Assembly: GCA_002305925.1 (NCBI GenBank)
Contig: DBRL01000009.1
Location: 5,296 to 26,447, forward strand
Length of the DNA stretch: 21,152 nt
Direction of reading: 5' to 3'
From: Candidatus Peregrinibacteria bacterium UBA1369
GTDB lineage: Bacteria; Patescibacteriota; Gracilibacteria; UBA1369
In this document: piece by piece, positions 12,994 to 20,297 of the stretch
Numbering within the stretch: the stretch's first letter is position 1
How the letters are laid out: each line of letters begins with the position of its first letter
Notes under the pieces: generated by a model
The model's database searches: none
What the model saw: the letters and a program-made list of their open reading frames with translations, nothing else
What the model was told of the DNA's origin: nothing
Made by a program: the position numbers and the translations under genes

Positions 12994-14172
12994 CTATCTC
13001 CTGGCCAAACGATCATCCCGCCTGCGAGTCGGTTGCGCCGGCGGCTGCGGGACGACTTTCTCTTTCCCGGTCTGCCGCGCCAAATAATGCTCACGGGCTT
13101 CCTGATAAACTCTGCTGGCATCCAGATAAAGCTGCTGCGCCCGGGCCGGATCAACCTTGGCCAATTTTTCAGCCTGAGCCAGCAACCCCTCACCCTCGTT
13201 AAACTTGGCCCCATCGGCATTTCTTATAATCGCGGTCTGTCTGTTTCTCTCTGCCATTTCCCGGTTGATGATCAAAGCCCGGGCATAGGCGGCCTGCTCA
13301 AGCTCATTCTTTGATTCAGGAGTAACTCTCATAGCCAGCGCCCGATCATAACGCCGTACTACAGCCAAAGCGTCACTGTCCAGAAACTTTCGCGAAGCAA
13401 ACAATAACTTGCTCATGGCTAACATTCTCCGCTGGGCAATCTCGGCCCGAACCTCCAGTGCGTAATCACTTTTGCCCCATTTATCAATCGTTTGGCCCTT
13501 GTCACGCAGCAATTCGGCCAGATCATCAATGGCATCAGCCAAATCCATATATTCCACCAGAGACAACCTGCCCGCCCTCATTTGTTTTTTTACCTTCTTC
13601 TCGGCCTGCAATCCGGCTTCCTTAAACTGCTCATTATAATACGCCGACATCAACCAGCCGACTTCCTGCAACAGGTTTCTGGCCCGATCAATATCTTTCA
13701 AATAATCCTCGGCTCTGATCGCCAGCGGCGGTTTATTTGAAATAAAAGTTATCAATTCTTTATAATCACTTAGATATTCTACATACCTTATTTCAGGGGG
13801 CATGTCCTTCGGCAAGCCGCCGGCCTTAACATATTTTTCCACGGTGGCCATTCTGGTTCTGGCCACGGCGTAATCGCGCATTTCACGGAGCTTGACGATG
13901 TTATCATTGATTTTGTTCAGCGCCTGCTGATACATCCGAAACTGCCGGTCATTTAGCTCTTTTTTTTCCACCACGCGATCGAGACGCTCACGAAATTCCT
14001 GACGCAGAGCCTGCTCGTCAAAAGTCGCCGGATCATGACGCAGTTTTTTCATCTGCTCCGACAAATCCCCCAATTTAGCCTGTTCAATATACTGATTTTG
14101 CGGCTGTTCTCCTGGCATATGCGATGAATTAAATGATTGTAGGCCTCCCAACAGTTCTCGAACTTGAGTCAT
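12994..14172 (-). CDS. Hypothetical long helical (coiled-coil) protein
   Basis: 392 residues, soluble, nearly all helical and rich in Arg, Lys, Glu, Ala and Leu, with heptad-like stretches (about 30-110, 155-230, 270-350) and a basic, Pro/Arg-rich tail (last 20 residues). No signal peptide or known domain recognised. Three starts are open: TTG at 14181, with AAAGGAG six bases before it; ATG at 14172, chosen here; and ATG at 14118. The first two overlap the end of the upstream gene (14129); the last leaves a 10-bp gap. The upstream helical gene on the same strand is probably co-transcribed. Downstream, only short GC stems followed by TTTTTT (minus strand near 12950-12985) hint at a terminator. 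Confidence 0.75.
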   Translation of the reverse strand: MTQVRELLGGLQSFNSSHMPGEQPQNQYIEQAKLGDLSEQMKKLRHDPATFDEQALRQEFRERLDRVVEKKELNDRQFRMYQQALNKINDNIVKLREMRDYAVARTRMATVEKYVKAGGLPKDMPPEIRYVEYLSDYKELITFISNKPPLAIRAEDYLKDIDRARNLLQEVGWLMSAYYNEQFKEAGLQAEKKVKKQMRAGRLSLVEYMDLADAIDDLAELLRDKGQTIDKWGKSDYALEVRAEIAQRRMLAMSKLLFASRKFLDSDALAVVRRYDRALAMRVTPESKNELEQAAYARALIINREMAERNRQTAIIRNADGAKFNEGEGLLAQAEKLAKVDPARAQQLYLDASRVYQEAREHYLARQTGKEKVVPQPPAQPTRRRDDRLARR

Positions 14173-15859
14173 TATCTGCAATAATATCTCCTTTATTTGG
14201 AGAGCTTGGAGACTTATTTATTTCTGGTTCTGTAAAAGGAGTTTCTCGCGAAACCGTTTGTCTTTTGAACCAAAAACGTGCCTGCAAACGACCATCAGCT
14301 TGCTGGCCCTCATATCTCACTGTCACAGAAGCTCTTTGGTGTATATTAAAAGTAAAAGTCATCGCCCGTGTCATCGCAATTACATCTTCCCTTGAGACCT
14401 TATCATTCACAAAAGGCGTAATGGTTGAGATATCACAAGCATAGTCCATAACCTGCTTTCTATGCGTCGATTGCAGCAAGGAATCTTGCTTTGCTCCTGC
14501 CCTGGCATGCTGATACAAAGCGTTGAAAACATCTTTATAAACCTGATTATAGGCTTCTATCAATGCCTTTTGCGATTTGAGTGTGTCCAAAGCCAGTTTC
14601 ATTAACTCAATGGCTGAATTCTGAGACAAAGAACCAACGCCTGGAGGAACAATCAGTTTCTTGCGTACTAAAGCTTTTAATACAGGATTTAATTTGTTGA
14701 ACTCTGCATCATTATTTGTTTGCAAACTCACAATTTGCTTCCACAAACCTTCTTTGCTTTCGGTCGCCTCAGCTAGATTTTCTTCTTTTTGAGAGGCTGA
14801 AAGTTGTTCAAAAATGCCTTTATATTTCAGCAAGGCCTTTAAAAACATTTCCCCCGCCCGAACCCAGTCACTTTTGTCCATGGCCGCCACCCCACTGGCG
14901 TAATACTTCCCAGCCTCAATTCTATCACTTTCAAGACTTTTTTCTAAAGTTACACTGGCATCAGAAGCCATCAACGCTTTAATTTCACGCGCTTGATTTC
15001 GACACAAATTATAGTTATCTACGGCCGCTTTCTTTTGCGCCGCACCTGCCAACCAGCCTTCTGCACTCTTGTCACCAATCTTTTCCGCACTACGTGCTGC
15101 TTTAAAAGCCTCAAAATAATTAAATTCGGTATCAAAATATAAATCAGCGCTTAAATTAGCGTCATCAAGAGAAAACTGTTTCGTTCCCGGCCAACTTTTT
15201 GTCTGTGAATCACGAAACTCGGCAATTGCCACCTTATATTCATCAATAAGTGAAGACCAATCTGTCAAGCCTTTGTCAGTTACATTTTTGTGATCTTCCA
15301 TCGCTTCAGGCGAAAAAGTAGAAACACGCTTATAAAAATTATTACATTTGGCCGCGACCCTATTGTAATAATCAGCTAAAGCACCTTCCAATATAGCGAC
15401 CTTGTCCTCCCATACGTACTGGTCAACTTCAGTCACCTTCGCCTCCTGCTGCAAGCTTTGTAACTTAAGCAAATTCGCTCTTGTTTGCACATACTTGTTC
15501 CGGTCCTGCAAACTTTTCACTGAAGCATTGTCAATGCCTGATACAATTGGGTCAGCCAGAACAGCCGTCCTCGCAGTAAAATATTCTTGTTGTTTTTTCA
15601 GTCGAAGCAGAGCCTGCTCAATTTTCTGCCAGGCGTCTTTATACTCCTGACTGTTTTTATTAATCCCTTCAATGGCATTCAACTTCGCTATTAATTGATT
15701 GCGCCATTTATTGATATTTATCGATTGAGCCTGGTCAACATTTATGTTTTCTACGTCTGAAATAACCGCCGAAATAGCTTCATTTACCCCATTCCACACC
15801 ATCCTGCGCGCCCAGAGCGAGAATTTGGTTTCCTTGCTATGGTAATTTTCCTGCAACAT
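14129..15859 (-). CDS. Hypothetical long helical protein
   Basis: 576 residues, soluble, mainly helical to about residue 490, then a short strand-rich segment (TFTFNIHQRASVTVRYEG, about 500-520) and a polar, Ser/Pro-rich tail. A TPR-like helical pair may lie near 320-350 (GKYYASGVAAMDKSDWVRAG). No signal peptide, membrane helix or catalytic motif is visible, and I do not recognise a family. Its DNA is noticeably richer in A/T than the genes on either side, with AAA, AAT and TTT-type codons common. The ATG at 15859 is used; M20 (VWNGVNEA) is an alternative. It leads the pair with the 392-residue gene. Possibly a structural or scaffold protein, but that is only inferred from the helical make-up. 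Confidence 0.78.
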   Translation of the reverse strand: MLQENYHSKETKFSLWARRMVWNGVNEAISAVISDVENINVDQAQSININKWRNQLIAKLNAIEGINKNSQEYKDAWQKIEQALLRLKKQQEYFTARTAVLADPIVSGIDNASVKSLQDRNKYVQTRANLLKLQSLQQEAKVTEVDQYVWEDKVAILEGALADYYNRVAAKCNNFYKRVSTFSPEAMEDHKNVTDKGLTDWSSLIDEYKVAIAEFRDSQTKSWPGTKQFSLDDANLSADLYFDTEFNYFEAFKAARSAEKIGDKSAEGWLAGAAQKKAAVDNYNLCRNQAREIKALMASDASVTLEKSLESDRIEAGKYYASGVAAMDKSDWVRAGEMFLKALLKYKGIFEQLSASQKEENLAEATESKEGLWKQIVSLQTNNDAEFNKLNPVLKALVRKKLIVPPGVGSLSQNSAIELMKLALDTLKSQKALIEAYNQVYKDVFNALYQHARAGAKQDSLLQSTHRKQVMDYACDISTITPFVNDKVSREDVIAMTRAMTFTFNIHQRASVTVRYEGQQADGRLQARFWFKRQTVSRETPFTEPEINKSPSSPNKGDIIADNDSSSRTVGRPTII

Positions 15860-15963
15860 ACTTTCGGGTGTTTATTTGATTTGATTGTTTTGTTTTGTGC
15901 CGGGCACTATTGGATTGTCTCTGTGCCGACAGGTTTTCCCGGTCGCGCTGCCGGCCGCGCCCT

Positions 15964-16275
15964 TTACAGCTTTTTCAGCAAATCCTCGGCGCGATCTTCC
16001 TCCCGCCGCCGCACGCCGCTTTCCGCAGCCACCAGCTTGGCGCGCTTTTCTTTCTGTACGCCGGTCTTGTAATCCAGCACGATCTGATCGGTTTCCTTCT
16101 GAAAATCCTCCACCGCCTGGGCCATCAGTTGCTGTTCTTCCTGAAAAATCGCGATGTAGCGCTCCATTTCTTCGCCCACGGCCGCCAAAATTCGCTCCTG
16201 CGCCCCGACCGGCATTTCGGCAAAAGACGCGCAGCTCCTCACCAATTTTTCGTATTCCTCCCTGGTCATTGTCAT
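15964..16275 (-). CDS. Small helical hypothetical protein
   Basis: 103 residues, one long charged helical protein (EEMERYIAIFQEEQQLMAQA, then KRAKLVAAESGVRRREEDR) with strong coiled-coil character from about 30 to 100. No signal peptide. The ATG at 16275 is followed by a second ATG two codons later. No SD, but an extended -10 promoter (16297-16305) lies 22 bp upstream. The gene diverges from the three-gene operon at 16433 and is the first of three minus-strand helical genes, 104 bp before the 576-residue one. Function not assigned. Confidence 0.75.
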   Translation of the reverse strand: MTMTREEYEKLVRSCASFAEMPVGAQERILAAVGEEMERYIAIFQEEQQLMAQAVEDFQKETDQIVLDYKTGVQKEKRAKLVAAESGVRRREEDRAEDLLKKL

Positions 16276-16296
16276 ACCGGTAAATTAAATCCCTAT

Positions 16297-16305
16297 ATTA
16301 TAACA
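16297..16305 (-). promoter_or_regulatory. Extended -10 promoter of the 103-residue gene
   Basis: On the minus strand TG-T-TATAAT (16305 down to 16297), a perfect extended -10, with only a weak T-rich -35 (near 16320-16325). The leader is about 15 nt. Confidence 0.6.
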
Positions 16306-16324
16306 CAATCCCACCAAAACTAAA

Positions 16325-16380
16325 AACCCGCATCCCGCGCCCGCCACACACCCCTCGCCAGCCCCCTGGCACAACCACAC
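16325..16380. other. C-rich tract between divergent promoters
   Basis: The plus strand is strongly C-rich and G-poor, with C runs at 16327-16329, 16334-16336, 16340-16342, 16351-16354 and 16362-16366. The minus strand could therefore form a G-quadruplex. It fills the space between the two divergent extended -10 promoters. Confidence 0.5.
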
Positions 16381-16395
16381 CATTTCTGCTATAAT
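16366..16395 (+). promoter_or_regulatory. Extended -10 promoter of the three-gene operon
   Basis: TG-C-TATAAT at 16387-16395 is a perfect extended -10. A partial -35, CTGGCA, lies at 16366-16371 (18-bp spacer). Transcription from about 16402 would leave a leader of about 30 nt before the ATG at 16433. Confidence 0.65.
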
Positions 16396-16432
16396 TAACT
16401 AATCGTCATAACCATCTAACTTCAAGCGATCT

Positions 16433-17656
16433 ATGGCAGGAGCAATGGACATGTTAAAAGGATTGCCGGAATTGCTCGGCAGCAGCGACAACAGCGGGAA
16501 AGTCGAAGGCAAAGGTCTGCTGGGCGGCATCTTTGGCAAAATCCTGGAGAAATTTGGCATCAAAAATCCCGAAGTGGCCAGAGAGGCACAGGAAGCCAAA
16601 AACAATGCTGAAACAGTCAGAGCCGGTCTCTTCTCGGAAATCAGCAAATCCCTTTTCCTGCGACAATTTCCCAGACTGGCCGCCATTACCGACGTCGGCA
16701 AACAGATTTCTGGCAAAAAAAACGCCGAGGTAGTCCCCTGGCAAAACGAATTCGAAACCATTTCCGCTTTTCTGCTGCTCATACCAGGTGACTGGAGACG
16801 CATCGTCACAGACCTCTTTTCAAAATCAAGCATTTTTCGGGCACTGGTGGAATACTGGCCCGGCCTGGATGGAGTAGACATCCCTCTAATCGGACAGTAC
16901 CTCCCTGAAAGCCTGGGCAATAGCAACATCCGTCAGCGTATCCTGGATAACGGTGATCCGGAAGCGGTAATCGCCGCGCTGCGCGTGATGCATCAGGATC
17001 TCTTTGTCACTGGAAAAGTCAGTTTTGATCAGGTTAAACAAATACTGGGCGGCAGCGACCTTGGCGCTGCCGCTGGCCTATTGGGCGGCGGCGCCGCCCT
17101 GGCTGCCGGCGCCCGCGCGCTGGAAGGAGGCGGAAACAGCCCCGCCGCCGGACCATCCGGCGAGCCGAAAGCGGTCGAGGCGGTCAAAGCCGCCGTCACG
17201 GGCGCCGGCCCCCTCAAAGACAAAAAACTCCTCGATTTACAACGTCAACATCCGGAAAAAGAAAGCACCGCCATGCAAAACAAAGTGCTGGAACTTTTGA
17301 AAAAACTCAATGTCCTCGAAAGCGCCGTACTGATCTCCGGCGAATGGCTGGACAACAACGATGAGGTCACCGTCGGCTATATCTTTGAAAACAATGTCTA
17401 TTTTCTGACCTACGACGAGGACCTGGCCAGCGCCGACATTTCAGTACGCAACTCACAGGGGATCAACATCTACAAAGAAACTGATTATTTCAGTCTCAAC
17501 GCCTCTGCCAACGCCAGCGCCATCACTACGGCCATGCGCAAAAGTACCTCCAGCCAGCCCCAACCCACTGCCACCACCGCCCCTGCCAATGACAACAATA
17601 GGACTGCCGCCGCCACCTCAACCAACGGAGACAACAATCAACCCAAAGCCGCTTAA
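16433..17656 (+). CDS. Hypothetical multi-domain protein with Gly/Ala linker
   Basis: 407 residues. A mostly helical N domain (about 1-205) is followed by a Gly/Ala/Pro-rich flexible linker (about 206-260, GAAAGLLGGGAALAAGARAL), a small alpha/beta C domain (about 262-368, with strands DEVTVGYIFENNVYFLTYD) and a Thr/Asn/Gln-rich tail. The linker start is hydrophobic enough to be mistaken for a membrane helix but is interrupted by glycines. No catalytic motif and no family recognised. The ATG at 16433 follows the promoter; an ATG at 16451 has AGGAG eight bases upstream and is a fair alternative. First gene of a tight operon with 12-bp gaps. Function not assigned. Confidence 0.78.
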   Translation: MAGAMDMLKGLPELLGSSDNSGKVEGKGLLGGIFGKILEKFGIKNPEVAREAQEAKNNAETVRAGLFSEISKSLFLRQFPRLAAITDVGKQISGKKNAEVVPWQNEFETISAFLLLIPGDWRRIVTDLFSKSSIFRALVEYWPGLDGVDIPLIGQYLPESLGNSNIRQRILDNGDPEAVIAALRVMHQDLFVTGKVSFDQVKQILGGSDLGAAAGLLGGGAALAAGARALEGGGNSPAAGPSGEPKAVEAVKAAVTGAGPLKDKKLLDLQRQHPEKESTAMQNKVLELLKKLNVLESAVLISGEWLDNNDEVTVGYIFENNVYFLTYDEDLASADISVRNSQGINIYKETDYFSLNASANASAITTAMRKSTSSQPQPTATTAPANDNNRTAAATSTNGDNNQPKAA

Positions 17657-17668
17657 CCGCAACACCTT

Positions 17669-17881
17669 ATGCCTACCAACAACAATTCCAACCAGGCCCT
17701 GATCGAAGAAACTCTCAAACTGATGAACCTTTCCTCAATGGGACAGGATGAACGCACCATGTGGACTGTGATGCTGCCCAGTATGGAAAAGGAGGAGATA
17801 GAAAAACTGCGCGACGCTCTAGCCCAAGAAGTACAGACGATGACCGACATCTACCTGCGCGCCAAAAAAGCTGACCAATAA
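17669..17881 (+). CDS. Small hypothetical protein, helical
   Basis: 70 residues, two or three short helices with a central segment TMWTVMLPSMEKEEIEKLRD (about 30-49). It has the look of small uncharacterised proteins in which a 'lP.m..eE...L...l' segment packs as a helical hairpin. No signal or membrane segment. It starts 12 bp after the 407-residue gene and ends 12 bp before the next, so all three are likely made from one mRNA. No SD. Function not assigned. Confidence 0.75.
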   Translation: MPTNNNSNQALIEETLKLMNLSSMGQDERTMWTVMLPSMEKEEIEKLRDALAQEVQTMTDIYLRAKKADQ

Positions 17882-17893
17882 AACCACCAAACC

Positions 17894-18193
17894 ATGAACA
17901 TATTGGAAACAGCCAATGAATTCTACAAAGATAGGCCTCAGCTCCAGGTACAGGACAAACGGCGCAAAATGTATACCAAAGAACTGCTTTTTGTGATCGA
18001 AACCGCCCCTTTCCTCTCCCCCGGCGAAAAAGAACAGCTCTCCCTGCTGATTCCACTCTACACCACACGCGTCATCCGCCAGGTGCGACGCGGCCTGATC
18101 GAGCAAGGAATTATCTTTTTGAAGCTCAATCCCAATTTTCAAGACTCAATGAAAACCTGGCTCGACCGCGTCAACGAACAACACAGCGGCTAA
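17894..18193 (+). CDS. Small hypothetical protein, last gene of the operon
   Basis: 99 residues, helical, basic, with a core segment ELLFVIETAPFLSPGEKEQL (30-49) followed by an amphipathic helix (VIRQVRRGLIEQGIIFLKL). The core loosely resembles the MLPSMEKEEIEKL segment of the preceding 70-residue protein, so the two may be distant relatives or partners. No signal peptide or known family. It lies 12 bp after that gene, with no SD at its ATG, and 92 bp before the convergent mscL; no clear terminator is visible in that gap. Function not assigned. Confidence 0.75.
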   Translation: MNILETANEFYKDRPQLQVQDKRRKMYTKELLFVIETAPFLSPGEKEQLSLLIPLYTTRVIRQVRRGLIEQGIIFLKLNPNFQDSMKTWLDRVNEQHSG

Positions 18194-18285
18194 GCCTGCG
18201 CCCACCGAACTGTCAGACAATCCCTGCCACTCGCACGACAGGTTTGTTCAGCCGGCCATCGTGCATGCCGCCCGCCAATTAAAAA

Positions 18286-18732
18286 TTATTTGCCAATCGA
18301 GTCTTTGGTCACTTTTTCCTGTTTCATGAAAAATTTAACAAACAGAAAAAACAACAGCGCCACCACGATAAAATTGATCAGCGCGCTCACCACCGCTCCG
18401 ACCTGAAAAGTTACCGCACCGACCGGAAAAACCAGACTTTTGATCGACTCGGACGGTATCAGCAATTGCAATGCCGGCGTAATCAACCCGGCCACAATCG
18501 TGCCCGTGAGAGTTGTCACCGCACTGCCAATCACGAGACCGGCAGCAATGCCGAGAATTTTGTATTCCTTGAGAAAATCCTTGAATTCGGCCATCACGCC
18601 GCCGACTATTTTGCCGTGAGCTTTGACCTTCCCAGCCGCCTTGAGCACAGCCGGCTTCTTCTCAGTTGTTTTGCCTGACCCCGACGTCTTCTTTGGCACC
18701 GAAGCGATATTTTTTTCGCTGCTCTCTGTCAT
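18286..18732 (-). CDS. mscL: Large-conductance mechanosensitive channel, N-extended
   Basis: 148 residues. The MscL core starts near residue 47 (MAEFKDFLKEYKILGIAAGL), with the short amphipathic N helix, pore helix TM1 (about 59-84, Gly/Ala-rich), a short external loop, TM2 (about 112-135) and a brief charged C-terminal tail. MscL opens when membrane tension rises and releases solutes after osmotic downshock. The core lacks little, though the loop and C-terminal bundle are short. Unusual is a 46-residue N-terminal extension with 10 Lys, no acidic cluster and no hydrophobic stretch. A shorter start at the ATG at 18594 (M47) would give a 102-residue core only. The long start is preferred because of its promoter-like extended -10 at 18768-18776; no SD at either. 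Confidence 0.88.
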   Translation of the reverse strand: MTESSEKNIASVPKKTSGSGKTTEKKPAVLKAAGKVKAHGKIVGGVMAEFKDFLKEYKILGIAAGLVIGSAVTTLTGTIVAGLITPALQLLIPSESIKSLVFPVGAVTFQVGAVVSALINFIVVALLFFLFVKFFMKQEKVTKDSIGK

Positions 18733-18767
18733 ATTTTTAATCTTAATTTTAAAAACCCTGCCCCCAC

Positions 18768-18776
18768 CTTATAGCA
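18768..18776 (-). promoter_or_regulatory. Extended -10 promoter candidate for mscL
   Basis: On the minus strand TG-C-TATAAG, 36 bases upstream of the ATG at 18732. No clear -35. It supports the long mscL start over the internal ATG. Confidence 0.45.
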
Positions 18777-18836
18777 TATTTCACCCAACCACGCACACGC
18801 CAAACCATCCGTGCACCCCCACACCCACCCCACACT

Positions 18837-18939
18837 CCACGCTTGCACACCACCATCGCTCACACCCACCCCCGCCGCGCACATACCAAACCACCTGGGC
18901 GCGCCACGCTTGCACACCACCATCGCCCACACCCACCCC
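18837..18939. repeat. 36-bp direct repeat in a C-rich tract
   Basis: Two 36-bp copies, 18837-18872 and 18904-18939, differ at one base (T at 18860, C at 18927) and are offset by 67 bp. A more diverged copy of part of the same unit lies upstream (about 18800-18831). The plus strand is C-rich and almost free of G runs. The array sits between mscL and the 3' end of the HNH gene. Confidence 0.8.
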
Positions 18940-18957
18940 ACCCCTCACGCCCATCCC
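18926..18957 (-). other. Potential G-quadruplex at the 3' end of the HNH gene
   Basis: The minus strand has G runs at the complements of 18926-18928, 18932-18934, 18936-18939, 18941-18944, 18950-18952 and 18955-18957, with loops of one to five bases. This fits a canonical four-tract G-quadruplex in the HNH transcript around its stop codon. Confidence 0.55.
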
Positions 18958-19937
18958 GCCGCCGCCAGCCGATACTTTTGCACCAGCCCATCCCCCGCGT
19001 GAGCCAGTTCATGATGGACACGACACAGAGGCCTGATAAACCTCGGATCGTGACACTTGTCCCGCGCGAAAGCCTTTTGATGATGCAAATTTTCCGCTTT
19101 CCTTCGACAACCCTCTACTGCACACCTCGTTCCATATTCAGCCGCCAACACACGCCGCACCTCCACCGGCACATACCGGGCCACCGGCCTGCCAATTACA
19201 GCCCGGTCTTCGCTCTCCTGCCTTTGACGCGCGGCAATTTCCGCCTTTTGTTCTTCAATTTTCTGCCGTCTCTCGCTCAAAAATTTTCGTAAAATGGCAT
19301 TCACGTCTATTCCTTTCGCCTGCAAATCGGTCAGCTCTGTTGCCACATCATCGTCCAGTTTCAAACTGTGCACGTGCACAGTTTTACCCCGAATATTTGT
19401 TGTATCTAAGCCTTTTTTGCTCTCGGTTTCCGCTCCGCTAACCACGCCCCCGAACCCGGCATCGAACCCGGCACCAAACTCCACATTTTGATTGCCGTTT
19501 TTCACTTCGCGTACAAAAACTTCCAGCGCGCGGCTGGACAGAATTTCCGCCTTCTCAAACAATTGCCGCTCATTCCCGGCCGTCACAATAGGAACAATTC
19601 TGACCAATTTATTGATGCTGATCCGCCCCTCGACCAGAGCCGAATGCAAAACAGGCCGATCGGCCAGCCTGGCCTCCAGCCGCAAAACCCTGCGCACCTG
19701 ATCATGACTTACCCCTGCCAATTTCGCCGCAAATTCCTCAATCGATCCAAAACCTTTTTTTTGATAAAGCCCCCTGCGAAAAACTTCAGGCAGCAAACCC
19801 AAAAATTTCCGCCTGGCTTTGATGATTTGCCGGCCATAATTTACACACTTTTTGAATAATTCTTTATCGTTCAAGGCGTCTAAATTACTTTTTAAAGTAC
19901 TCAGAATAATAGCATTGTTTAGCCAAAATTCAATCAT
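18945..19937 (-). CDS. HNH endonuclease-like protein with DUF222-like N region
   Basis: 330 residues from the ATG at 19937 (a TTG at 19994 would add 19). Residues 15-150 form a helical domain (GFGSIEEFAAKLAGVSHDQV, later GRISINKLVRIVPIVT) like the N region of DUF222/HNH proteins. Residues 150-240 are a variable linker; 255-315 are a zinc-type HNH module with CAVEGC (C272, C277), LHHQ (H285-H286) and CRVHHELAH (C305, H308/H309). HNH modules cut DNA with one metal ion. All expected residues are visible, so it may be an active nuclease. The DUF222-HNH family is often multi-copy and has no settled role. The coding strand contains a 22-bp perfect palindrome (residues about 186-191) that recurs upstream. 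No SD. Confidence 0.85.
   Translation of the reverse strand: MIEFWLNNAIILSTLKSNLDALNDKELFKKCVNYGRQIIKARRKFLGLLPEVFRRGLYQKKGFGSIEEFAAKLAGVSHDQVRRVLRLEARLADRPVLHSALVEGRISINKLVRIVPIVTAGNERQLFEKAEILSSRALEVFVREVKNGNQNVEFGAGFDAGFGGVVSGAETESKKGLDTTNIRGKTVHVHSLKLDDDVATELTDLQAKGIDVNAILRKFLSERRQKIEEQKAEIAARQRQESEDRAVIGRPVARYVPVEVRRVLAAEYGTRCAVEGCRRKAENLHHQKAFARDKCHDPRFIRPLCRVHHELAHAGDGLVQKYRLAAAGWA
19363..19384. repeat. 22-bp perfect palindrome inside the HNH gene
   Basis: A fully symmetrical 22-bp sequence with core CTGTGCACGTGCACAG (19366-19381). On the coding strand it encodes the TVHVHS stretch. The 16-bp core is identical to the palindrome at 20043-20058, upstream of the same gene. Confidence 0.9.
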
Positions 19938-20017
19938 CAGGCCTTGCGCCGCACAGACAAAGTATGTTGCATTAAGCGCAGCAGTAAGCCACAATTTTCA
20001 CCTAACACACCGATTTA

Positions 20018-20035
20018 GTGTTCATATACGAACAC
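20018..20035. repeat. Inverted repeat upstream of the HNH gene
   Basis: GTGTTC and GAACAC, 6-bp arms around ATATAC. It overlaps a possible minus-strand -10 region, so it could be an operator. It lies 8 bp from the 16-bp palindrome at 20043-20058. Confidence 0.55.
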
Positions 20036-20042
20036 CCGCCCG

Positions 20043-20058
20043 CTGTGCACGTGCACAG
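20043..20058. repeat. Second copy of the 16-bp palindrome
   Basis: CTGTGCACGTGCACAG, identical to the core of the palindrome at 19363-19384, and followed like it by TTTT on the plus strand. It lies about 105 bp upstream of the HNH ATG, in the minus-strand control region. Confidence 0.9.
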
Positions 20059-20196
20059 TTTTTTAATCTTAAACGGCTTAAGCATGGGACCGCTGACCAC
20101 CACCTGGTCACACCCACCACGCGCCACGCCCACCACCACTGCGCAACCAGCATCTAACCGCAACAACCCAGCCTCTATACGCCCGACACCATAAAA

Positions 20197-20205
20197 TGAT
20201 ATAAT
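20197..20205 (+). promoter_or_regulatory. Extended -10 promoter of the 20385 gene
   Basis: TG-A-TATAAT, a perfect extended -10, without a recognisable -35. Transcription from about 20212 would give a leader of about 170 nt that includes the tandem repeats. Confidence 0.6.
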
Positions 20206-20241
20206 GGCAGGATAAAAAGCTCTCTCATTTGCCACCCCAGG

Positions 20242-20297
20242 CGCCAGCGCACGCGACACACGCCAGCGCACGCCACGCGCCAGCGCACGCCACGCGC
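20242..20297. repeat. GC-rich short tandem repeat in the leader
   Basis: Three copies of CGCCAGCGCACGC (20242-20254, 20261-20273, 20278-20290). The last two are part of a perfect 17-bp tandem pair, CGCCAGCGCACGCCACG (20261-20277 and 20278-20294); the first unit is 19 bp. They lie in the likely 5' leader of the 20385 gene. Confidence 0.85.

Noticed and set aside
14181..14194. AAAGGAG with a TTG start for the 392-residue protein
   Set aside because: Ideal spacing, but it lies within the upstream coding sequence and most genes here lack an SD, so the nearby ATG was preferred; not excluded.
18623..19292. Plus-strand frames rich in His, Pro and Thr
   Set aside because: They arise from the C-rich repeat tract and from antisense to mscL and the HNH gene; the products are low complexity.
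20018..20035. LexA/SOS box
   Set aside because: The arms are GTTC...GAAC with six bases between, opposite in order to the Gram-positive GAAC-N4-GTTC box, and no SOS gene is adjacent.
20242..20297. Possible CRISPR array
   Set aside because: Repeats are 17-19 bp tandem units with almost no spacers, and no cas genes are near.
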